From Planctomycetota bacterium (GTDB lineage: Bacteria > Planctomycetota > Planctomycetia > Pirellulales > Pirellulaceae), in the NCBI GenBank assembly GCA_019347795.1, contig JAHWKS010000480.1, forward strand, positions 1-5,270: a stretch of DNA of 5,270 nucleotides. The letters are read 5' to 3'. Below are positions 1-5,270 of this stretch, piece by piece (the stretch's first letter is position 1; each line of letters begins with the position of its first letter). The notes beneath the pieces were generated by a model. It was not told the DNA's origin. It saw only the letters and a program-made list of their open reading frames with translations, and ran no database searches. The position numbers were made by a program, and so were the translations under genes.

Positions 1-52
1 TGAACGGCAGATAGACGAAGAACGGCCGCCCGCGGTTTTCACGGATGAACTC
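1..52 (-). pseudogene. Same-frame continuation of the sulfatase beyond the TGA
   Basis: After the TGA at 55-53, the same reading frame continues to the window edge as EFIRENRGRPFFVYLPF. This is the expected next segment of a sulfatase, a helix followed by the conserved 'RPFF-hydrophobic-YLPF' strand, and it joins directly onto ...YSTDLFADAA. No frameshift is needed. The TGA therefore looks like a single codon change inside an otherwise intact gene, caused by a nonsense mutation, a base-call error or, much less likely, recoding. The rest of the gene lies outside the window. Confidence 0.8.
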
Positions 53-625
53 TCACGCCGCGTCGGCGAATAAGTCGGTGCTGTAACCCTCGACCCGGAC
101 CGGCTCAGTCCCGCGGTGCATGTCGAGCCGGCCGTTGTAGACGTGCGTGTAATAATCGATGTTGCCGGAGGCGTGGCCGAAAAATTCGTCAAAGCCGCGC
201 TCGGTGGGGCGGCTCCCATCCGCGAAGCCGATGTTCCACTTGCCGAAGCACGCGGTGCGATAGCCGAGCGGCCGCAAGAGTTGCGGAAGCAAGACCTCCG
301 ACTGACGCAGCCCCACGCCGTAGTTGCCCTCGATGCCGGGAAGCTGGATCGCCAGCCCGTGCCGCTGCGGGCGCCGGCCGGTGAGGAGCGAGGCCCGCGA
401 AACGGTGCAGGTCGGCGACGCGGTGTAGAAGTCGGTGCACCGCACCCCCTCCTGCGACAGCCGGTCGAGACTCGGCGTTCGGATGACCGGATTGCCGTAA
501 CACGCCGCGTCACCATAGCCGAGGTTATCGGCGGTAATCAGCACGATGTTCGGCGGTTCGGCCGCGAACGCGGCGCCGGCGGCGATCGAGAGAACGCCGC
601 CGAGAATTCGGAGTGCGAGCTTCAT
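53..625 (-). CDS. Secreted sulfatase, N-terminal part, stopped by an in-frame TGA
   Basis: This is the N-terminal 190 codons of a sulfatase of the alkaline-phosphatase-like superfamily, which hydrolyses sulfate esters, probably of polysaccharides, outside the cytoplasm. Residues 1-21 form a signal peptide (KLALR start, hydrophobic core, AFA before the likely cleavage). The metal-binding strand NIVLITADNLGYGD is at residues 26-39. The formylglycine motif is at Cys73-Thr-Val-Ser-Arg77, followed by ASLLTGR. GKW is at 128-130, and the family segment TERGFDEFFGHASGN follows near 141-155. I chose the ATG at 625 because it gives the signal peptide and overlaps the upstream gene as ATGA. An alternative start at 859 would add about 78 residues unlike any sulfatase. 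Sulfatases are usually 450-550 residues, so most of the protein is missing. Codon 191 is TGA (55-53). Two active-site positions are unusual: Val for Pro in CxPSR, and Asn131 for the His of GKWH. The family call is very secure; activity is doubtful. Confidence 0.9.
   Translation of the reverse strand: MKLALRILGGVLSIAAGAAFAAEPPNIVLITADNLGYGDAACYGNPVIRTPSLDRLSQEGVRCTDFYTASPTCTVSRASLLTGRRPQRHGLAIQLPGIEGNYGVGLRQSEVLLPQLLRPLGYRTACFGKWNIGFADGSRPTERGFDEFFGHASGNIDYYTHVYNGRLDMHRGTEPVRVEGYSTDLFADAA
622..625 (-). promoter_or_regulatory. ATGA stop-start overlap
   Basis: On the minus strand the sulfatase ATG (625-623) and the TGA stop of the upstream membrane-protein gene (624-622) share bases as ATGA. 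No good Shine-Dalgarno sequence precedes the sulfatase ATG; the upstream bases read ACCTCCCGAAAAACTC. Reinitiation by ribosomes that have just terminated is therefore the likely way the sulfatase is translated. Confidence 0.7.
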
Positions 626-1104
626 GAGTTTTTCGGGAGGTTCTGCGAATCGTATTTTCTCAACCAGCGCGTGCGAACCAAATGGAGCGTAATCAGAATT
701 CCCAGTCCCGAAAGCCAGAGCCATGCCGATCCGCCGAACATGGTCCAGTGGCTGGCGCCGCTCATGATTGCGGGTTGCGAGTAGCCGAGCTTTCGCCACG
801 GCGCGTCCAGCGTGGGAAAGAAGCCATCGGTGAGGACGCTCCACGCGCTCCTGCGCCACGTGATGGCGAGGGTCAGCTCCTCCCGGGCAATGGCGACGTT
901 CTCCATGCCCTGATCGGCCATCCAGTCAAGCAAGCCAAGGTCATTGGACGGCATGCGGCTGAACCGATAGGTCCATTCCGCCCTTCCGCCGGAGCCGGCC
1001 AGCAGCGCGCAAAAGAAAGCGATCCCCGCCATCGCTTCCAGCACACTGAACAGGTCAAACCGCGGCCAGCGGGAACTCGCGTTCTTTCCTTCGTCGGCGC
1101 CCAT
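622..1104 (-). CDS. Small two-helix membrane protein, unknown function, coupled to the sulfatase
   Basis: I do not recognise a family for this 160-residue protein. It has a short polar N-terminus, a hydrophobic helix at about residues 19-38 (core AMAGIAFFCALLAG), an intervening domain of about 85 residues rich in Trp and in mixed charge, a second helix at about 126-143 (core WLWLSGLGILITLHLV), and a basic C-terminal tail (RTRWLRK). The basic tail and short N-terminus suggest both ends are cytoplasmic, with the middle domain outside. I chose the ATG at 1104; it has AGG at 1113-1111 six bases upstream. An in-frame TTG two codons earlier (1110) is possible. The stop codon overlaps the sulfatase start as ATGA (625-622), a common arrangement for translational coupling, which supports both the gene and the sulfatase start. 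The opposite-strand ORF here has no hydrophobic or domain-like pattern. The gene call is fairly sure; the function is unknown. Confidence 0.72.
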   Translation of the reverse strand: MGADEGKNASSRWPRFDLFSVLEAMAGIAFFCALLAGSGGRAEWTYRFSRMPSNDLGLLDWMADQGMENVAIAREELTLAITWRRSAWSVLTDGFFPTLDAPWRKLGYSQPAIMSGASHWTMFGGSAWLWLSGLGILITLHLVRTRWLRKYDSQNLPKNS

Positions 1105-1175
1105 GATCAACCTATGACGTTTCGGCCGATGAGGATTCGCGACGCGTTCGGACTAATTCTTCGAACCAGTTGATG

Positions 1176-1263
1176 TTAAACAGAAGGCAACAGAGAGAAC
1201 AGAGAAGAGGATTGCTGAATTTCGGTGATTCCTTTTCTGTTCTCTCCGTTCCCTCCTGTTCAA
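1176..1263. repeat. Imperfect inverted repeat, 32-bp arms, intergenic
   Basis: The left arm 1176-1207 and the reverse complement of the right arm 1232-1263 match at 27 of 32 positions by hand alignment. They are separated by a 24-bp spacer (1208-1231). On one strand the arms are purine-rich (core GAGAGAACAGA), unlike the GC-rich genes on both sides. The sequence lies in the 256-bp gap between the reductase stop (1361) and the next start (1104). As RNA it would form a long hairpin on either strand. It could be a terminator for the reductase transcript, although no U-run follows. Its style, with Arg/Glu-rich small frames on both strands (for example RRERREQ), resembles dispersed intergenic repeats that I recall from planctomycete and verrucomicrobial genomes. 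That resemblance is from memory. The remaining bases of the gap (1264-1360 and 1105-1175) show no recognisable gene or clear promoter. Confidence 0.75.
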
Positions 1264-1360
1264 ATTCTTCTGTGTCACAATGGCAAACGCCGAGTGCGAA
1301 ACGGTGTGGGCATCGTCGTTGTATACGTCCTCCGACGTCAGCATATACCACGAAGAACTG

Positions 1361-2878
1361 TTATCGGCGCCAGGCGAACCATTTTTGCAGGATGGATTTC
1401 CGGCGGGGTGTGAGGCGGGTGCGGCTGTAGGCGTCGGCGAGTTTGCGGACCGCTTCGGTTTGCGTGGGATAGGGATGGATCGTTCGGGCAATCTTGCTCA
1501 GGCCCAGGCCGGCGGTCATCGCGAGGGTGATCTCCGAGATCATGTCGCCGGCGTGGGCGGCGACGATCGTGGCGCCGAGGATGCGGTCGCTTCCGTTTCT
1601 CGCCAGCACGCGGGCGAAGCCGGTGGTCTGGCCGTCGAGAATCGCGCGATCAACATCGTGGAGCGGCTGTTCGAACGTCTGCGTCTTGATCCCTTGCTCC
1701 TCCGCCTCGCGCTCGTAGAGGCCGACGTGGGCGATCTCCGGATCGGTGTAGGTGCACCAAGGGATCGTGAGAGCGCTCACCTTGGCGCGGCCGAAGAAGA
1801 GGGCGTTCTGCAGGACGATCCGCGCCATCGCGTCGGCGGCATGCGTGAACTTGTACCGCGAGCAGATGTCGCCCGCGGCGAAGATGCGGCGGTTGGTCGT
1901 CTGCAGCCGGTCGTTCACCGAGACGCCATGCTTGTCATGTTCGACCCCCGCGGCTTCCAGCGAAAGTCCTTCCACATTCGGCGCCCGGCCGACGCCGACG
2001 AGGATCTCATCCACGGCAATGTCGTAGTGCCCGCCATGGGAATCGACGCTGAGCCGCTTTCCGTCATCGGCCCGGTGAACCTTCAGCTCCTTGCCGCAGC
2101 ACAGAAGCTGCACGCCGTCGCGGCGCATCGACTGGAGCACGAGCTCGGCCGCGTCGCGTTCTTCGTTCGGCAGAACGCCGTGCTGCGCCTCGACGAGATA
2201 GACGTGACTGCCGAAGCGGGCGAAGGCCTGCGCCAATTCGCAGCCGATCGGACCGGCCCCGATCACCGCCAGGCGACGGGGCAGCGCTGTAAGCGAGAAG
2301 ACGGTTTCGTTTGTGAGATAGCCGGCCTCTTCGATGCCGGGGATCGGCGGAGCGGCCGCCCGGGCGCCGGTCGCAATGACCGCCCGCTTGAACTGCAACG
2401 TCGCCTCTCCCACCCGGACCGCATCCTCGCCGGCGAACTCGGCCTGGCCGAAAAAGACATCGACGCCGGAGTTGTGGAGCCGCTCCGCGGAATCGTGGGG
2501 ACTGATCTCCGCGCGCAGGCGCCGCATCCGCTCCATGACCGCGGCGAAATCGACCTCCACGCCGGGCGGAACCCGGATGCCGAACTCCGCCGCATCCCGC
2601 ACCTCGGCCAGCGCCCGCGAAGCGCGGATCAATGCCTTCGAGGGGACGCAGCCGACGTTCAAGCAGTCGCCGCCCAGCAGATGCCGTTCGATGATCGCCA
2701 CCCGGGCGCCCAGCCCCGCGGCGCCGAAGGCCGCAATCAAACCCGCGGTCCCGGCGCCGATCACGACCAGGTTGTATCGCCCCACCGGCTCAGGATTCCG
2801 CCATGCGGGCGGATGGGCGTTGGCCGCCAGGCGGCGGTTGTGCTCGTCATCGGGCAGAACTGTGACGATCTCATGCAT
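1361..2878 (-). CDS. MerA/lipoamide-dehydrogenase-like FAD-dependent disulfide oxidoreductase
   Basis: This 505-residue protein is a class I pyridine nucleotide-disulfide oxidoreductase, a cytoplasmic homodimeric flavoprotein that moves electrons from NAD(P)H through FAD to a redox disulfide. After a 34-residue extension come the FAD motif GAGTAG (41-46), the redox pair Cys72/Cys77 in GGDCLNVGCVPSK, the NAD(P) motif GAGPIG (207-212) with Glu230 at the end of the next strand (suggesting NADH), the second FAD motif FAAGD (333-337), and the dimerisation domain from about 370 (YTDPEIAHVG). There is no N-terminal heavy-metal domain, and the C-terminus (KWFAWRR) lacks the Cys-Cys pair that delivers Hg(II) in MerA. 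In HPYPTQTE (468-475), Tyr470 sits where lipoamide dehydrogenase has the catalytic His, as in MerA. Such proteins are often named mercuric reductase, but the substrate is unknown. The ATG at 2878 includes the whole extension; the stop is TAA. It lies 89 bp downstream of secDF. Confidence 0.92.
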   Translation of the reverse strand: MHEIVTVLPDDEHNRRLAANAHPPAWRNPEPVGRYNLVVIGAGTAGLIAAFGAAGLGARVAIIERHLLGGDCLNVGCVPSKALIRASRALAEVRDAAEFGIRVPPGVEVDFAAVMERMRRLRAEISPHDSAERLHNSGVDVFFGQAEFAGEDAVRVGEATLQFKRAVIATGARAAAPPIPGIEEAGYLTNETVFSLTALPRRLAVIGAGPIGCELAQAFARFGSHVYLVEAQHGVLPNEERDAAELVLQSMRRDGVQLLCCGKELKVHRADDGKRLSVDSHGGHYDIAVDEILVGVGRAPNVEGLSLEAAGVEHDKHGVSVNDRLQTTNRRIFAAGDICSRYKFTHAADAMARIVLQNALFFGRAKVSALTIPWCTYTDPEIAHVGLYEREAEEQGIKTQTFEQPLHDVDRAILDGQTTGFARVLARNGSDRILGATIVAAHAGDMISEITLAMTAGLGLSKIARTIHPYPTQTEAVRKLADAYSRTRLTPRRKSILQKWFAWRR

Positions 2879-2967
2879 GGAGTCCGTCCGTCGGCGGCGC
2901 CCGGCCTTCCATCGACTCCGCGGAAGAATGCAACGACAGCGGACGCTTCGGCTCGGCGCCGAGTTTG
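2879..2967 (-). other. Intergenic gap between secDF and the reductase, with a 12-bp palindrome
   Basis: This 89-bp GC-rich spacer contains a perfect palindrome CTCGGCGCCGAG at 2952-2963, a few bases after the secDF stop codon in the direction of transcription. It has no loop and no following T-run, so it is not a convincing intrinsic terminator. I see no clear -35/-10 pair. Cotranscription of the two genes is possible but not shown. The bases before the reductase ATG (GGACGGACTCC) hold only a weak GGA as a possible ribosome binding site. Confidence 0.4.
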
Positions 2968-5257
2968 TTAACGGGCCGTCACCTTGGCGACCTTTTCTTC
3001 CGCGGCCGGGGCGGCGGCCGGCGCCTTGGCCGCGCTTTCGGTCAGCCAGAGCAAGACGGGCGACGCGATGTAAATCGTGCTATACGTGCCCGCCACCACG
3101 CCCACCAGCATCGCGAAGGCGAAGCCGTGGATTCCCTGCCCGCCAAGGGCGTAGAGGATTCCCACCACGACCAACGTCGTGCCTGAGGTGAGGATCGTCC
3201 GGCTCAGGGTCTGATTGACGCTGGCGTTGACCATCTCCTGCGTGAGCCGCGGGCTCTTGCCCTTGATCTCGCGGATGCGGTCGAAGATGACGATCGTGTC
3301 GTTCAGCGAATAACCGATAATTGTCAGGAACGCCGCGACCACCGGCAGGCTGATCTTGAAGTTTTCGATCAAGAGGAAGCCGAAGGCAGTGGCCAGCCAA
3401 TAGCTGAGCGCCACGGCGCCGAGCATCACAAGAATGTCGTGCACGACCGCCGCCACCGCGGCCAGTCCGTACGCCACGCGCTGGAAGCGAATCCAGAGGT
3501 AGATAACGATTCCCACCAGACTCAAAAGCAGGGCCAGGCCGGCGGTGCGCTGCATGTCGGCCGCCACCTTGCCGCCGATCTTGCTGGCGGACGGAAATAC
3601 CGGCATCTGCGCGAAGTCCGCCTGCAGCTCCTCCAGCACGCGAGCGGCTGCGTCCGGCGCCAGCGGCATTGTGATCCGCCATTCGCGGTTGCCTTCACCC
3701 AGCGGTTGCACCGCGACGGCGTCGGCGTCCAGGTCCACGCCGATGTCGGATGCGGCCGACTCCAGTTGGAACTTGAGGGCGTCATCATCGATGCTGTAAC
3801 GGAACGTGAGCACCGACTCCGAGGCGCCCACCTGGCCGAAAGTTTGCGCCGCCAGCAGGAGATTAACCGGTCGCGGCATCGCCAATGCGGACGGGAAGGG
3901 GTCGGGGTGGTTTTTCGGCCGCGAGTCTCTCAACGCCGAAAGTTCCTCGACCGAAAAACCTCCCCGACCCCGCCGCGAGGCGCCGTCCGTGGAGGCCGGC
4001 TCCTCCGGCGCGACCGGAGGCCGCGGCTCGGCGGCTCGGGGGCCATCCGGCGAAGCGGACGTTTCTGCCGGCTCGCTCGGCGGCGTCTTCTCAGGAGTAT
4101 CAGGCGCGGTTTTCGCTTTCGGCGCCGGCGCCTTTTCCTTCGGCGACTCTGCCTTACCAGTCGCTTGCTTCGCGGGCGGCGCGGCGCCAATCGCCTCGGG
4201 AGGCGTGTAGCTCACCTCGCGCATCATCAAGAGGTTTTCCTCTCCCTGCGCGAACAACCGCTGCACCGCTCGCTCCAACCGTTCGACGCTGGGGAACGAG
4301 GTGACAATCTTCCATGCCCGCCCGTATTCCATCGCCCGGCCGGCGTCGTCGGTGTAGGCGGGGAGTCCCAACAGGCTGAGGTCGAAGTCGGCGGTTTCCA
4401 ACTCCGCGTCCAACTCCTCGATCCGCGCTGCTTCCTCCGGATCGGCTGGATCAAGCCTTTCCCGCTCCGCGCTGACCACGTCTCGGTAGGTGGCCAGGAA
4501 CGTCTCTTTATCCAGCCGCTCGCGGACTTCCGCTTCGGTGAGCGGTTCGGTAAACAGCACGTCCACCGAGGTGCCGCCGATGAGGTCGATGTCGAAGATG
4601 TTGACATTCCGGTATCCCACGCCGGCCAGGCCGATGGCGATGAAGATCACGGACGCGGCCATCGCGAGCTTTCGCTTGCTGAGGAAGTCGATCCGCGTGG
4701 CCCCCAGCCATTGCACCATGCGGAGCTCGCGGAACCAATGCCGGCGGTCGCCCAGCTCAAAGATCGTCCGCGAGCAGTAGATCGCCGTGAACATACTCAT
4801 CAAGATGCCCAGGATGAGCGTCACCGCGAAGCCGCGGATCAAGTCGGTGCCGATCGCGTAGAGCACCAGGGCGGTGATGAGCGTCGTGACGTTGGCGTCC
4901 ACGATCGTGGTCGTGGCCCGGGCGAAGCCGTTGCGGATCGCCATCCGGGCCTTCGCCCCGCGATTCAGCTCCTCGCGAATTCGCTCAAAAATCAGGATGT
5001 TGGCGTCCACCGACATGCCGACCGTGAGCACCAATCCCGCCATGCCGGGCAGCGTGAAGCTGGCGTTCAGCAGAATCATCACCGCCACGATCAAAAGCAG
5101 GTTAATCACCAGCGCGCCGCAGGCGATGATCCCGGCGAAGCGGTAGTAGTACAGCATGAAGATGAGCACCAGCACCAGCGAGAAGGCAATCGCCCACGAG
5201 CTTTGCCGGATGGTCACGGCGCCGAGGAGGGGACTGATCTGGCTCTCGCTGGTCGGC
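2968..5257 (-). CDS. secDF: SecDF fusion: C-terminal SecD plus complete SecF, 5' end missing
   Basis: SecDF uses the proton gradient to help pull secreted proteins through SecYEG. Reading starts inside SecD (SESQISPLLG, before its second membrane helix), so the large SecD periplasmic domain is outside the window. Residues are numbered from the Val codon at 5217. The SecD part has five helices within 8-150 and the signature VGMSVDANILIFERIREE (66-83). SecF follows directly: first helix about 184-202, the motif DLIGGT (211-216), a very long periplasmic region, then five helices from 557 to 727 with GYSLNDTIVIFDRIRE (635-650). The proton-pathway residues known from Thermus SecDF appear conserved: Asp71, Asp640 and Arg673. 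About 230 residues (roughly 235-465) interrupt the SecF periplasmic domain: a charged stretch, then an Ala/Pro/Lys/Glu-rich linker (344-412), then a palindrome-encoded piece (416-440). Fusion and an enlarged loop fit Planctomycetota. The C-terminal tail is Ala/Lys-rich. The stop is TAA. Confidence 0.95.
3898..3971. repeat. Inverted repeat inside the secDF coding region
   Basis: Arms 3898-3921 and 3948-3971 match as reverse complements at 22 of 24 positions, with a 26-bp loop. The arms contain the runs TTTTTCGG and CCGAAAAA flanked by GGGGTCGGGG and CCCCGACCCC. The repeat is translated as SecDF residues 416-440 (RGRGGFSVEE... to ...RPKNHPDP) and interrupts no frame. It sits at the end of the Pro/Ala-rich linker, where extra residues should be tolerated. 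The mRNA would carry a very stable hairpin here. It could be an inserted palindromic element that has become protein-coding, or a structured mRNA segment; the window alone cannot decide. Its length of 74 bp is not a multiple of three, so an insertion must have slightly different borders. Confidence 0.85.
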
Positions 5258-5270
5258 AGATCGGAAGAGC
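5258..5270 (+). other. Illumina adapter remnant at the window end
   Basis: The last 13 bases, AGATCGGAAGAGC, are identical to the common start of Illumina TruSeq adapters. Up to 5257 the minus strand reads as well-conserved SecD; the adapter follows at once. These bases are best regarded as untrimmed library sequence and not part of the genome. They mark the right edge as an assembly end. Confidence 0.93.

Noticed and set aside
15..55. The TGA in the sulfatase as selenocysteine
   Set aside because: I see no convincing SECIS-like hairpin just downstream, and no known sulfatase uses selenocysteine at this non-catalytic position.
626..859. Longer sulfatase start at 859
   Set aside because: The added residues are Arg-rich and unlike any sulfatase N-terminus, would bury the signal peptide and would overlap the upstream gene by over 200 bases. 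The ATG at 625 fits far better.
682..1173. Plus-strand 163-codon frame opposite the small membrane protein
   Set aside because: It lacks hydrophobic or domain structure and would conflict with the ATGA-coupled minus-strand pair.
1112..1491. Small frames on both strands across the intergenic repeat
   Set aside because: They translate the inverted repeat into Arg/Glu-rich or Cys/Leu-rich strings and partly overlap the reductase gene. They are best explained by the repeat itself.
2952..2963. CTCGGCGCCGAG as a terminator for secDF
   Set aside because: It is a loop-less perfect palindrome without a T-run, so it is too weak to call a terminator; it is recorded only as part of the gap.
1280..2971. 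A 563-codon open frame on the plus strand
   Set aside because: It lies exactly opposite the reductase, whose motifs are unmistakable. Its translation is Arg/Gly/Ala-rich with no domain pattern, a shadow caused by GC-rich codon use.
3893..3910. G-rich run that might form a G-quadruplex
   Set aside because: It has only three runs of three or more G plus one GG. It is part of the inverted-repeat arm, which explains the G-richness better.

Overview
The window is GC-rich bacterial DNA with four protein-coding regions, all on the minus strand. In transcription order (right to left) they are a 5'-truncated secD-secF fusion (2968-5257), a MerA/lipoamide-dehydrogenase-like flavoprotein reductase (1361-2878), a small two-helix membrane protein of unknown function (622-1104), and the N-terminal part of a secreted sulfatase (53-625) that runs into an in-frame TGA near the left edge. 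A fused SecDF with a long Pro/Ala/Glu-rich insertion, a planctomycete-style sulfatase and a 'mercuric reductase'-type flavoprotein with an N-terminal extension together suggest Planctomycetota, perhaps Pirellulales. That is an inference from protein style, since no rRNA or marker gene is present.

Right part (2968-5270): the C-terminal half of SecD and all of SecF are read as one polypeptide, the proton-driven accessory part of the Sec translocon. The SecF periplasmic domain carries a low-complexity insertion of more than 200 residues. Inside it lies a near-perfect 24-bp inverted repeat that is translated in frame. The last 13 bases of the window are the Illumina adapter AGATCGGAAGAGC, so the right edge is an assembly or read end and not genomic sequence.

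Middle (1361-2967): an 89-bp gap separates secDF from the reductase. The reductase keeps the CxxxxC redox pair and both dinucleotide-binding motifs. It lacks the mercury-binding C-terminal Cys pair of true MerA and has Tyr where lipoamide dehydrogenases have the catalytic His.

Left part (1-1360): the 256-bp intergenic stretch 1105-1360 holds a 32-bp-arm inverted repeat of A/G-rich composition. It resembles dispersed intergenic repeats that often give spurious small ORFs on both strands. Beyond it, the small membrane protein and the sulfatase overlap by ATGA and are probably translationally coupled. The sulfatase departs from the usual active site (CTVSR instead of CxPSR, GKWN instead of GKWH) and has a TGA at codon 191 after which the same frame still reads as sulfatase.

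Nothing shows that the four genes share one pathway. The only functional link is that the sulfatase has a signal peptide and would be a Sec client. The most unusual observations are the translated palindrome in secDF, the interrupted atypical sulfatase and the intergenic inverted repeat. I found no CRISPR array, tRNA, rRNA or complete mobile element.
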